A stretch of 64,000 nt of DNA from Larimichthys crocea (taxonomy: Eukaryota > Chordata > Actinopteri > Sciaenidae). The stretch is taken from the NCBI RefSeq assembly GCF_000972845.2, contig NC_040025.1, forward strand, positions 19,585,399 to 19,649,398, in the 5' to 3' direction. Within the stretch, counting starts at the first letter, position 1. Every line of letters begins with the position of its first letter. This document shows positions 51,134 to 62,691 of this stretch, piece by piece. A program made the translations under genes and the position numbers. Under the pieces are notes generated by a model that was given only the letters and a program-made list of their open reading frames with translations, had not been told where the DNA came from and did no database searches.

Positions 51134-51325
51134 TCCTGCTGCGCGAGGAGGTGGCCCAGCTACAGGAGGAGGTGCACCTGCTGCGCCAGATGAAGGACAT
51201 GTTGAGCAAGGACCTGGAGGAGACCCAGGGAAGCTGCTCGGCCGACGTGCTCTCTGCCACTGAGCTACGAGTGCAGCTGGCACAAAAGGAGCAGGAGCTG
51301 GACCGAGCCAAGGAGGCTCTGCAAG
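51134..51325 (+). CDS. kazn: kazrin coding exon, start of the conserved coiled coil
   Basis: This internal exon has 192 bases and is phase 1 at both ends. Its frame gives 63 full codons beginning LLREEVAQLQEEVHLLRQ and ending QELDRAKEALQ, which I recognise as the first conserved coiled-coil block of vertebrate kazrin. The acceptor is a pyrimidine run ending TTGTAG and the donor is AAG|GTAAAG. Hydrophobic residues fall in heptad spacing and the rest is rich in Glu, Lys, Gln and Arg, as expected of a dimerising coil. Kazrin is a cytoplasmic adaptor known to bind periplakin and to act at desmosomes, the cortex and endosomes. The Met codon at 51190 (MKDML) lies where I believe short mammalian isoforms start, so transcripts with differing 5' exons could share it. 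The exon is clearly GC-richer than its flanks. The split first codon needs a G from the upstream exon to make Val. Confidence 0.95.
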
Positions 51326-53134
51326 GTAAAGACCTCGCTAGTAAACAAGCAACTGTGTGTGTTATTTGAAACAATAACATTGTTATTGTAATAAAATATA
51401 AGAGAAAAAGGCAAGACATTAACAGTTTGGCTCAAATGTTTCTGGTACAAGAAATAATAATTTATGCAACGCCTCACTTTGATTCTGGCTGCGTGGGGAT
51501 CATTGTTGCATTTCATACTTTCTCTTTCATAACTCTCTCTCTCTCTCTCTGCACATTTGTTTTCTATTGTTACCTTCAACATAAAACAATTTTCTGATGT
51601 GATCTTTCTCCTTAACATTCTTCCGTTTTTCTACATCTGGAAGTCGTAAAGTTATCCAAAGTAGTTACATTTTTAAGAAACGTCAGCAAACTCACGGCTA
51701 TATCATAAACTGAACTGGTCCAGATCACTGTCGACCAGGTCCAATTCTCACATATAGAGCTCTGCATTGTCAGGGACCAGCATACATCCCTGATCTGCTC
51801 CAACCTGATATCACAAGTAGGTCACTTAGGTCTTCTTTCTTTGAATCAATCTTTGAATTGATGACTCCAGTGGTGAAACGCTCTGTAGACTTTCGTTCTT
51901 TAAAACGGCCTTTCACTCACCTGCTGTCTATTGTTTCAGTGTTTTGTAGTTGCTTATGTTTTATTGTTTGCCTCTTTATTTTACGCTTATTTTCTTCCTT
52001 TAAGTCTGTCATTTTTCACATTTCTCTCTTGAAAATATACTAAATGAATATATTGTTATTTATTGGTTATCATAAAATTTCTAGATTACTTTTCATGGAT
52101 AGCTGTCGTCGTTCAACACAAACAAAAAAACAAAAGAAATCTTGCCTAGAAAATGAATTTTTACCTGTCATCTCAGATGTCAAAATAACGGCCTAAAAGC
52201 AGTATTTTGGTACAAACTACAATGTGCAGGGATAATTAATATCCACCCACTGGACATTAGACAAATGTATACATTTAGAAGGAGACTTTGATGAACACAA
52301 CAAAAGTAGCTGTAGCTGGTTTTGCCTTGTTAGGCAAAAATGAGAAAATTGGACATATGCAAAGCAGAGTGAACTCCTTCTGTAATCCTTTAGCTGCCAG
52401 GCTTTAGGATTTCTGTTCACCACTCCCCACTCATGCTGAGAGAAATGCATTTTGCTCCATAGGGCTTGAAACCGTTGAATTTTTCCTTGTCACCATTATA
52501 TTAACATGAGTGTCTGTAACAATGTGGTTAATGCTGCCCATTAGCTGCATTATGGTCCATTAGCATGTGTTCCGCCTGAGAGATGAAGTGGTATCTTAGG
52601 GGTGAGAGGGGACGCTGATGCTTTGACTTCTCGGCTCTACACTGCAGGCAAATCCTGCCACTCTGTTCCCACTCTGCACCGCCCACATACAGTACCGCCA
52701 TGTACATACAACAGCACAATACACTGCTGCACTGTATCATCACAACAATGCTGGATACAGCTGGATGACAAGAAATACAATTTAAATGTTAACATATCTA
52801 TATTAGCTTTAAAAAAAACCCAAAACCTTTCAGCTCAGTGTTTAAGTGCATTTTTCTGTAATGTAGCTCTTGTAGCTGCTGACTTCAGACTGATATTTGA
52901 CTTCACACAAATAGGGACAAAAGACTCGACTTGGATTTGAAGCTGTAAGAAGACTTGACTGTCTGAAGATTTGACTTAAAAGCAAAAGCATTCATGTCTG
53001 TATGTTTTAACTCAGTGAACAATAAAACCCATTTAAGACAGTGACAGGTCTTATGACAAAGAATGAAAAGAAACTTGGCACAGCGGATGTTTTTTTTCTT
53101 CTTAACTTTATGTTTGTGAGCTACTATTATTTTC

Positions 53135-53335
53135 CATCCATCCTCCATAACCACTTATCCTTATCTTTGGGTGAGAGGCAGTTTTAAGTCACAAATTAAC
53201 ATATTAACCTGGATGTCTTTGGAATGTGGGAGCCGGAGTACACGGAGAGAAGCCACACATGCAGGCACAGGGAGAACATAGAAAGGAACCAGGAGGCAAC
53301 AATGCGAACCACTGCACCACCATGCCACCTACTAG
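53135..53335 (+). repeat. diverged dispersed repeat (GTACACGGAGAGAAG...CACCACCATGCC type)
   Basis: It starts CCATCCATCCTCCATAACCA and continues with ATTAACCTGGATGTCTTTGG, AATGTGGGAGCCGGAGTACA, GGAGAACATAGAAAGGAACC and ACCACTGCACCACCATGCCA. This is the ordered signature of a teleost repeat ending AACCACTGCACCACCGTGCC. The copy is degraded. Confidence 0.65.
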
Positions 53336-55317
53336 TATTTTCACATTCATAATTCTTTCCTAATTTCTTTTTAGTGATTTATTTGCTCAATAGTACTTAC
53401 ACTTGCATGTTTTATATGTACATAACAGTTATTCAAATTCAGTTTGAGGAGTAGGTGGACTAAGACTATTGGGAATGTAACTCTGAACACAAAACTACTG
53501 TGCTAATATAATATGAGCTGTGTTCTATTACCCCTGCTGACCTGCGTATTAGTGTTTCATTAAAACAAAAAATGATGAAGTATTTTTTTTTAAAAAGACT
53601 ACGGCAGCTCTTGCATTGCCAGGTCTATTTAATTATTAGGGCAATATGTTAAAAGGACTTTGCCTCCAATACATAGAACACGACTGACAGACTTGCAGTT
53701 TTCTTTTTTGTGTGTTTATTTAAGTTAATCATTAGTGCTTTTCCTGCAGGTGCGGATCAGAGATATGGAAATATGGATGCTTTGAAAAGGAAAAGGCTGC
53801 TACAAAAGATTAAAGGTTAAATGTAATCATGTATACATTAACCTTCTGACTACAGGTTTGCACGAATTTCATTAGCCAAAGAGAGCACGTCGGAGTGCAT
53901 TAACACTCAATAATTATCCTTTCAGAGCTGATAAAGCATGTATAGTTCATATTGCTTTCTGTTAATGATCAACAATATTTGGATTTTTTATTTTTTTATG
54001 CCCTCTGTTTGTGTATGCAAAATGCGAATACACTCACATATTCCCTTCATGGAGTCTTTGCACAGGGTAAAGTAATAAACAAGTTCTGCCAGGCAGAGCA
54101 CGGTGGATTGCAGGGCATCAAGCAGAGATGTCATCAGCGTGGCAGTGAATCATTCTTTTCAAAGAATTGTTGCCCATGGAAAGAGGCAGAGCACAAAACC
54201 ACCACTTGGTATCAGACAAACGCGTGACATGCTGTCAGGGGATTTTGTTGGTGCGACATTTCACTTGACACTTGCGGCCTACGCCTTTTTGGAAGGATTG
54301 AACAAAAACAAAACGGACTGGGGCAGAGTACAATAGAGCACACATCAAATAAATACATATCTCTTCTTCAGCTGGATGTCTGAAGAGACTGCACACATAC
54401 TAATACAGTCGTTTGTATGACTCAGGCCTCTTAATGAAGGACAAAGCCTCCCAAGCCCAACAGGCACTGACAGGAATCGGTAGCTAATGAAAGCTTCATA
54501 CAGGGGGACTTTAGGTTGGCTTACCATGTCCAGAAATGTTAAGCAGGGTGGATCTGGACTGCAATTAAAACGGGGTATGTGGGAGGACAACAGGAAATTG
54601 GCTATTGTCATATTGGAGTTTGGTTGTGTTGGAATAGTTTCAGAGAAGAGTGAGTTAGAAGGGCATTCCTGTTGCTATTTTGTAATAGCTTTTGCTCTCA
54701 AAGCTATTTTATACCAGCTAGTTCAAGAGGTTCAAGTACAGCTCTTGGCCATACAGTGACCCATGGAAAAAATGCATTTGCCTTCAGTGGTGAACATAGC
54801 AAGATTTTTGAATTATTTATATTTTTTATTGTTATTTTCCACATGACCTGGCCTGTACATCAGTAGCTGGTTCCCAGATCTTTTGTTAGTGCACAGTTGT
54901 TGCACTCCATCTTTAGACACTGTGGCTTTCTCAGATGCCAAGGATACTATTTTTTAAAACAGATATGAAAGGCCCGCTCTTTGCTCTTATACCGTTTTCA
55001 TAAAGTGGGTAGCAGCCAGTGAATCCTGGCTTTTTCCCCAGCAATATTTACAGCTGCTTCCAAGCAGAAAGTGGAAACACATCCGTCATCCCATTTTGTC
55101 TCATTTCCTTGTTTGTGTTGCCTTTCCAGATGCAAATGTGTTCATGTTCTGTGCTGCAGATTCTTGGCCATGGTACTGACGACACTGGTGATAATTGCAG
55201 TGTGTGGGTTTTTTAATTGATGAGGACAGCCTGTAGAGAAGAAACTCTGAAAGTCAAGAAAAGACATGTTTGTTTTGTGTATATTAATATGTTAATGAGC
55301 TCTCAGAGTCATTTCTA

Positions 55318-55409
55318 TCACTTTATTTTGATAGAGACAGCTGAAGAGTGACAGGAATGTGGGGAGAGAGAGATGGGGAATGACATGCGGGAAAGAGCCA
55401 CAGGTCGGT
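55318..55409 (-). mobile_element. SINE fragment (3' body only)
   Basis: It shares with the other copies the run CTTTATTTTGATAGAGACAG, then AGTGACAGGAATGTGGGGAG, ending at the CACAGGTCGG motif. The tRNA-like head is absent. I could not identify a target-site duplication. It lies antisense inside the 10.4-kb kazrin intron. Confidence 0.8.
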
Positions 55410-55899
55410 AAAAGGTAGTGAGGCAACTAAAGACATTCAGGGTGAAAGTGAGGAAGCAGAAAAAAATATTAACATATATATTAACAAATATCAACCAGCT
55501 TGTAATATTTTTTGTCATTGCACTATAAGTAGGTATCATGAGAAAAACTTCATTTCTGAGTTCACTGTGTACCAGAGGACTTTTGAGACAGTTCTCAAAA
55601 TGTGTCTGGGATAGAACGTTTCACATCTATGCCTGAAACACAGCTGTTAAAGGTCATCCTCACTCACTCATCTCTAAAAGCAGAAGTTATACCTGTTTCA
55701 ATTGCCCGCACTTGAGGGCAGGATGAAACGCTTCTGTCATACCGAAAGGTGAGATGCATTGAAATGTACCAATGTGGATTACAGCTCACACTTTCAGCCT
55801 TTCCTCAAAGGCATTCATGGCGATGAGTGCGATTTCCTTCGATTTCCTTATGAAGGTGCTGATTAACAATCCAGCAGGAGCTTCATTTTAAGCATACTG

Positions 55900-56050
55900 A
55901 GACCTTCAGTACACCTTATTCATTTGTGGGTTTGATACGTTTGATTACTCATGAGGAAGAGAATATTTATTCCTCCATGCGATTAAATTTTGGCTAATTG
56001 CAATAAATTACTTTGCGCCATGATTATTATTAGATTTAATGTAGGGTTGG
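55900..56050. promoter_or_regulatory. possible conserved enhancer-like block
   Basis: Dense homeodomain-type cores (GATTAAATTTTGGCTAATTG, CAATAAATTACTTTG, GATTATTATTAGATTTAATG) in non-repetitive sequence inside the 10.4-kb kazrin intron. No open frame fits. Conservation cannot be seen from one genome. Confidence 0.22.
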
Positions 56051-56209
56051 ATTGTTAGATGTCAGGTAAACCTGTAAGTCAACTGGTTGCTGACTCAGAA
56101 AGTCTTGTATGGATCACTCCTAGAAGAACAGGTACAATTTTCCTCGAGATTCTTTGTTTGGTTACTTTGTGTGTGTCTAAGGGTTCGAAATACAGACAAA
56201 AGACTAATT

Positions 56210-56242
56210 AGTTGTTGGAGTTCTGTTTTAACTCCAACAACT
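56210..56242. repeat. perfect inverted repeat, 13-base arms, 7-base loop
   Basis: AGTTGTTGGAGTT (56210-56222) is the exact reverse complement of 56230-56242, with the loop CTGTTTT. It lies in the 10.4-kb kazrin intron just left of a long A run (about 56248-56264). Confidence 0.93.
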
Positions 56243-57397
56243 GATGCAAAAAAAAAAAAAAAAACATAGGCCAAATGTTCTTGAGAATACCTCATTAACT
56301 ACAGCAATTTCCGTATGCTGCCAATTGGAGGCAAGATGTCGACTTTTGATTTCCTTCAGTTTTCACAGGGCTGGCATATTGTGAACATCCTGCCAGATGC
56401 TGGCAAAGTGTTTTCCTCAAAGAATGAGAGCAATGTTTGGAGAACTTAAAGGCCTTGGGGGGGTTATTGAAGTGCTACCAACAATTATTGAGAAGAGTAG
56501 CTTTGTGTTTTGTTTTGTTTTTACTTATTTATTTTCCCGTTCATCTGCTTTGGATGGAAACGTAAAAGGCTGGAGTGATGAAGTTCGGTGAACCAAATGC
56601 ATCATCCCTTGTTTTGCTCTCTGCTACTTGAGATAATACCTGTTTACTTTGGGAATAGTTCACAGAAACTGTGCTGCCACTCCTACCTGAGTTCAGACGG
56701 TTCGTGGCTACATTACATGCAGATTATTTCCGCTGCCAATGAATACAAAATAGAGAACGTGGAGTGGAGCACCACTTCTCAGTCTGTTATTCTTTATTTT
56801 CATCTTCGCTATCTCTTCCTCAGTCACCCCCTCTGCTTTTGTTTGGTGTGATGTCCAGACCATTTCAATGTTAAGGCCTGAGCTCACTCCCACTGTGTGC
56901 CAGACATTAGTATGTGAACACTGTAATTGTGATTGTGGGTAATTGCCAACCTCTCACAATTGCAGGTTTTGTTATGATGCCCGTGGGTGCTCTGTCCAAC
57001 CCAAGAACTGATGCTTGGAGTCATTTTATCCCTCTGTATTTTAGATACACAAATAGCAAGGAACTGAAACAGTCCTCAGTCTCAGAAGCTTAAAGTGAAG
57101 GTACAATGAGGAGAGAAAAAAAAAGTCAGATCAAAGTTGTGTTTAATGAATTTTCAAAGTATAGCTGGCCTTCTCTACTGTTTTTAATTAGCTATTTCTG
57201 CTTTGGCTAATTACTATCACTGAGGGACTCTCAGTCAATCCAGAGCTCAAATGAAAGCAGCAGACAGCTATGTATCATCAAAGCACAGTCTGCCTGCTCT
57301 GTTTAGTGTCATTTCACACTACACTGTACGCAGAAAAAAAGCTCTGTCCTTGACGACAAGGCCTCTTCCTTCACTAGGTGTTTAAACGCCACAGTAT

Positions 57398-57424
<27 letters not shown>
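57398..57424. repeat. AC microsatellite
   Basis: A pure AC run of 13 units in the 10.4-kb kazrin intron. Confidence 0.96.
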
Positions 57425-57428
<4 letters not shown>

Positions 57429-59370
57429 CATTGTTGCCAAATCTCATCAGGCTACTTAACCTGATAACGTTAAAGTAATTGCATTGGTTTTAGTGATGTC
57501 TTTAATTTTTAAACAAATTAAGCCTTTAAACAAAAACAAACTCTAATTGAATTTTGGAAACCCGGGGAAATCACGGTGGGCCGGTGTGTGTTTGCAAATC
57601 TTTTGTGATTTATTTCCTCAATGCTGGCAGCAGCTTCATCATAACACTTGATGAGGATGGTTTTGCTATTAAATTTGCACCTTAATCTATTCAAATTGGA
57701 TGGTCCCGAGTGAGAACACGTGTTTGGATCACAGTGGCCCCTAGTGGTAATCAAGTGTACCTCAGTCAGCACTGCTGTATCAGAATACATCAGCTCAGAC
57801 TCTTTGCACTTGCCTGTTGCAGCAGTGTTTATAGCTCAGCCTTTTACAGCGCCTGTTAATTTTGTTTTTCATCCAGCAAAGACCGAGAGGTGAGTAATGA
57901 GGTGCTGTTATGGGATCAAAGCATGATTCTCCCTCTTGATTCCCTGATGCGTCAGTTCTGCTGTTTAAATAGCTTGTACTCACACACAGACACAGAGCGA
58001 CACACCCCTCCTGATCACCTATTAGTGAGCAATGTTTGATCTGTTTTTAATGGCCAGCTTATTACTGTAGGTGGTGCATAAATCTATAACAAGGGTAAAA
58101 TGTCATTGCTGTTGTTTGTAGATCCGTGATAAAAACATTAATTCACTTTTAATTATCGTGTTGGACTATCATCAAGACTGCAAAGAAGTCTGATACAGTA
58201 ATAATATGATATCAACCTCATACAACCCATGAGTTTGTTTTTACTGAGGAAGCGAGCAGCTCTGAGGCTCCTACTTCATTATTCAGCTGGCAGATTTAAA
58301 ATCCCAAAACCCGTGAACACTGGACTCCCTCCAATGAGCCGATGTCTCTTTTGTTCTCTCCCCCAAATAATTATGTTAAGAGCCGACTAAAAGCCTGTCC
58401 TTTCTCTCTAGGACTGAAGTTATATGGAGTAGCGTCAGTGTGGAGTGGTTTCATTCATTAACACGAAGAACATCATTTTCTGAGAGGAAATGTTGATAAG
58501 TGTCTCTCTTTGTCTTTCCTGGTGCCCGCTGTTAAAGGACTGCATATGTGCTACAGACATTAACTCCTTGAAGACCTGTGTATCCTTTTACACAGTCTCT
58601 TGTCATTTATTTATCCATGTAGAAATCCACGTTATTTAGCTGAAATAATTGCTGGGGTCTTGTTATATTGGCGCCATAATAAATGGGGCACAGTAGATAA
58701 TGAGGGTTGTTATTTAAGCCGAGAGAAGCAGTGAGTGGGATATGAAAAGCGTACAACAGTGATGGGTAAGAACGGCAGTGACCAAGAAAGCAGAGGTTGA
58801 TTTTCTTTCTTTATAGTCCAGTATCAGTCAAAGTATTTTCCTTTAGTATGAGTAACTTTTGACAAATACCCACAGAGTATAAAATATATTCATGTAGCAT
58901 TTTAAAGTAATATTTCACTAGAAATGTGTTCGCTGAGTACCAAACAGTGACCCCCTGTAGGCTTGAAAGGTGACAGTTTGTAGTTTTGCTTCTTCATGAA
59001 CGGCAACGCTGGTCAACTCAATTCATGTCACATACAAAAGGGATTCCTGTGGTGACATGTTTTCACAGAAGGGAAAAAAAAAGTTTCAGAGCACACAAGA
59101 AATCTCTCCTCCTGCAGTACGAGCCACTCTTCTGTCCATACATGCTCAGGAGCAGGCTATTGCAAGACAGTGACAGGAACGTCCCCCCCCCAACCCCAGC
59201 ACTACTGCTGAGAGGAAGCACAATGACAAATAGGAAACAATTCAAATAAAAAATCTAACAAAGTTAGATATTTAAAGAAATACCCTGGTCAAATAATAAC
59301 CACCTTATCACCTTACCTTGTCGCCTGTCCTTTGCTTATCTGACCACCATATATCCACCATATATTTTTT

Positions 59371-59491
59371 TAAAGGTATTTTTTTTTTGCCTTTTCCAAG
59401 CTTTATTTTTAACAGAGAGACAGGAATGTGGGGAGAGAGAGGTGGGGAACGACATGCAGCAAAGGGCCGCAGGTCGGATTCATACCCTTCA
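59371..59491 (-). mobile_element. SINE fragment (3' body and part of the B box)
   Basis: It matches the same SINE body: GACAGGAATGTGGGGAGAGA, then CATGCAGCAAAGGGCCGCAG and GGTCGGATTCATACCC. A T-run at its left edge is the A-tail of the minus-strand element. It is shortened between the tail and the body, lacking the CTGAAGAGTGA segment seen in the other copies. The head is missing. Confidence 0.78.
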
Positions 59492-59629
59492 CTTTCTTGC
59501 CAGGAGCGAGATGAGAAGATACCACACTGTCATTTGTATGCTAAATATATAATCTAGGTTAGAATACGAACTAGAAGCACCTTGCCTGGTCTGTCTTGAG
59601 GTGACAAAATCCGGTTTATGGTCAGGATT

Positions 59630-59830
59630 ATTTTTCTGTAACTTCTTGGAGTCTTGTCATCACCATTGCAGTAGACTCAGTGTTTTCCTGCTAAGCTAAA
59701 CCAACCAGCTGCTGACTGTAGCTTCATATTTATCCTACAAACATGAGAGTGGTACCAATCTTCTCCTCTAGCTCCTCTAGTATTTCCCAGAATAACTATT
59801 CTTGTAAGTTATTTTTGGTACAGAGGTGCC
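59630..59830 (+). repeat. diverged dispersed repeat (GCTGTAGCTTCATATTTA type)
   Basis: AGCTAAACCAACCAGCTGCT, then GACTGTAGCTTCATATTTAT, AACATGAGAGTGGTACCAAT and CTTCTCCTCTAGCTC match a familiar teleost repeat. A short related phrase, GATGGTATCGATCTTTTCAT, occurs at about 18284 and may be a fragment of the same family. Confidence 0.55.
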
Positions 59831-61773
59831 TCCAGTTAGTACGATCTCCCTGAGGGGATCAACATTACTGCTTGGTAGCTCATGAGTTGGCCTACTCATT
59901 GGAGGCAATCTAAGCCCTCCAGTAAAGCAAAGCATCATAGAAGAGCTGAACAGACAAAGGCTTTCAGCCCACTACAGTGGTAGATGCTCACATTAAACTA
60001 CTTAAAAGCACACAGCCTTTGGTAGGAGAAGAACATTTATGTAATAAGCTAAAAAAACAACAACACTTATAGCCACAATACAGATTTTAAAGAATGTGCC
60101 AGGAGAGCATGATACAGGCAAGTAGGGAACAATGGCTTGGACTTCTGATGATAAATGCTTGTCGAGTCCTGATCTCGTCTTCTGGAGGGTTTATGCACAT
60201 TTTAGATATAGAGGAACACAAATACTCAACATACTCAACAAAGGAGATAAGTGTTTCCACAGATTCCTCCATTAAAAGGCTATTTAATTGAAGGCTCTCC
60301 AGTAGCTTCCTCTCTGTATCGTTCTCCTCCTCCAGCTCAACACACATTAGCTTCGGCTCTCTATGGTTCCCAGGTGTTTTCCTCTTTGTTTCATGTGGTA
60401 ATAATTCTTAGAGATTTGGACCAAGCAACCCTACATTCTTTAATGTAAGCCAACTAGTATTGAGCTCTGTGGACCATCTTTGTTCATTCAAGGTCTTCAT
60501 TTATTGATTATCAATGGTAAGTAACGGTGCTAACATGATTTGCGAGTGTGAATAGACCCTTTTACAGAGTCACAGTGAGTGCTTTCTTGTATCCGACACC
60601 AGGAGGGTTGATGTTGCCAAACGGTCACAGGTGCAGGATGTGAGGCAGCAGTGGCATTTTTGGCTCATCTCAAAGACGGCTTTGATTACACTTCCTGAGG
60701 CAGGTGCTGGGAGGTTTCCTGTTTCTCTTGGCCAATGAGGGATTTTTTTTTTTATCTATTCGCTTGCAGGCTAGTTTGGCTTGAGTATCCTTTTCGATCA
60801 GGGATTCCACGTCTGAATATCGGGTGAAAGGGAGTCACATGAAAAGGTGACAGGAAAAAAAAATTAGAGGTAACAAGAGGGTGAATCTGTCCTTGTAAAA
60901 TTGCACTTCCATTCCACTTGCCCGAGCATGCTCCCCAGACACAACTTGTGGATGTCAAGCAATTAACCAGGCTGTGATATAAGTTAATTAATGACACACA
61001 GCTGGCTCGGAGGGGGGAGAATACAGCAGGAAGAAAAAGAAAGGTGAACACCCTGATAACAAGCATCAAAAGGAAAACAGAGAACCGTGTGATGTTATGA
61101 AATATCCAACAGTCCCAGCTGCTGTGCTGTAAGTAAATTCATGTAAAAGTGAAGCACACAAAGGTGGACAGACACAGCAAGAATACATAAAATGTAAACA
61201 CAGCATATATTGTCAGGTCGGAAAGATAGCTGGAGGGGAAACTCAGCTTTAAGCGAGCAGATGTCTGAAAAACAGCCTTGCATGAAAATCAAAAGAAAGG
61301 CAGGCGAAGAGGCAGATGCAGGGAAGAGGGAAAAAAAGGGATATGTTGTCTTTGAGAAAATTAAAGCTTCTGTGAATAACTACGCTGAACTACATTCTAT
61401 ATCATGATGTGTGGGTGAGGTGCTCGAGGATTAGAGGGAGTGTGTGGCAGAGAAATAGATGAAAGGAGAGACCGAGCCTCTAACGAATCCAGCAGCAGGG
61501 AGAAGATTGACAGGAGGGTTCATGTGTGATTCACCCCTTTATCAACACCTAGTCACGCCACATTAGACCAGTAACAGTATTCAATGCTTTTACTTAAAGC
61601 CCTTCATATCTGAAAGTGCTTAATAACTTAGTTTTTCTTCATGAAGTCACTGCTACAACCTATATTCACTGGGATACATGCACACACACCAACATACAGA
61701 CACTTCACCGCACAACCGAATATTGTAAAGTCTCCTCATGCTTATGCATCTTTCTCTCTCACCCTCCTTGCAG

Positions 61774-61910
61774 CCATGAAGTCAGACCGTAAGCGTCTGA
61801 AGGCAGAGAAAGCAGACCTGGTGAACCAAATGCAGCAGCTTTATGCCACACTGGAGAGCCGGGAGGAGCAGCTCCGCGACTTCATACGCAACTATGAGCA
61901 GCACAGAAAA
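61774..61910 (+). CDS. kazn: kazrin coding exon, central coiled coil
   Basis: This 137-base exon enters in phase 1 and leaves in phase 0. The first two bases complete the Ala codon split with the exon ending at 51325, and 45 codons follow, including DLVNQMQQLYATLESREEQL and FIRNYEQHRK, a hallmark segment of kazrin. The acceptor is CCTCCTTGCAG after a long pyrimidine run, and the donor is AAA|GTATGG. The sequence continues the heptad pattern of the previous exon and has no stop. The exon is flanked by a 10.4-kb intron on the left and a short 178-base intron on the right. I see no frameshift or lost residue against the kazrin sequence I remember, only conservative changes. Confidence 0.95.
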
Positions 61911-62088
61911 GTATGGCACCCTTGTTACGCAGGCACAAAAAGATGTAAAAAAAAAAAAAAAAAGACTCTTTTCTTTTGGAGCTGTGTTGGCCGGCTGTGT
62001 TGGCCGAATGTACATAGCATTGTCTGTTTATTTTCCGAAGGTATGCTTGATATGTGAACCATTTCATCAGGATCTTTGTGTCTACTAG
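61911..62088 (+). other. kazn: short kazrin intron (178 bases) with A17 run and 13-base tandem duplication
   Basis: This compact intron separates two secure coding exons. It includes a run of 17 A at 61947-61963 and a perfect tandem pair GCTGTGTTGGCCG at 61981-61993 and 61994-62006. The acceptor GTGTCTACTAG has only a modest pyrimidine tract. Confidence 0.9.
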
Positions 62089-62259
62089 GAGAGCGAGGAT
62101 GCGGTGAAGGCGCTGGCCAAAGAGAAGGACCTGCTGGAGAGAGAGAAGTGGGACCTGCGGCGGCAGACCAAGGAAGCAACAGAGCACACAGGGATGCTGC
62201 GCTCCCAGCTCGACCTCAAGGAGAACCGCATCAAGGAGCTAGAGGCTGAGCTGGCCATG
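62089..62259 (+). CDS. kazn: kazrin coding exon, distal coiled coil
   Basis: This 171-base exon (57 codons) is phase 0 at both ends. It reads ESEDAVKALAKEKDLLEREK near the start and ends KENRIKELEAELAM, matching the distal part of the kazrin coiled coil. The acceptor is GTGTCTACTAG and the donor is ATG|GTGAGA. It joins the preceding exon at the QHRK/ESED boundary and the following one at ELAM/AKQSL, as in vertebrate kazrin. A GACA-rich simple repeat begins straight after the donor, and the frame stays open through it for about 39 codons, so an unspliced message would encode a truncated tail (reported as a finding). Confidence 0.95.
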
Positions 62260-62691
62260 GTGAGAGACAAGGACAGACAGGAGGGGGGGGTAACAAAAGA
62301 GACAGACAGACAGACAATCAGAGAGGCAACTAGAGAGACAGGCAGCGAGGTAGACTCATTTGATCTTTTTCTTTGTTAAAATGTATTTTTTCCATGTTTA
62401 GTATGCGTCTTTGAAAGTGGTGCTAGTAGAAATGGTAAAATGCATTCTTGAATACAAAAGGGCAGAAGAAGAGGCAGGAGGACACTAAATGCATACTGAT
62501 CTGAACCAAAGTACAGTTATCAAGAACCAGGAAAAAAGAGGATACGTTTGACAAACAATATCATATAATTCATATGATTCTTTTTACAATGTCTGTCACT
62601 ATGCCTGATTTGGGGTATACTGCATATAAATCAAACACAGAAAATCTTTGAATGTACAGTATAGCCATCCCTCATGTCTCCAACCCCCCAG
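62260..62691 (+). other. kazn: kazrin intron, left part, with GACA-rich simple repeat
   Basis: The intron begins GTGAGA and is at once purine-rich, with GACAGACAGACA units between about 62270 and 62345 interrupted by a run of nine G. The remainder is ordinary AT-rich intron, ending in the pyrimidine tract before the candidate cassette exon. Confidence 0.85.

Larger units (their letters stand above)
51326..61773 (+). other. kazn: kazrin intron, 10.4 kb
   Basis: The boundaries are fixed by the secure exons on either side, and both ends are phase 1. It contains two SINE fragments on the minus strand (55318-55409, 59371-59491), diverged repeats at 53135-53335 and 59630-59830, an AC microsatellite at 57398-57424, a 13-base-arm hairpin at 56210-56242, and a weak phase 1-1 exon candidate at 53750-53815. 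The CT run at 51533-51552 is simple repeat. I see no independent gene in it. Confidence 0.85.

Noticed and set aside
56361..56440. Short open block after TTTTCACAG that resembles an exon (GWHIVNILPDAGKVFSS)
   Set aside because: There is no fitting donor before the stop, no recognised family, and only about 26 codons.
61843..62187. Frames overlapping the kazrin exons in other frames and on the other strand
   Set aside because: They are shadows of secure coding exons, or cross the A17 run in the short intron.
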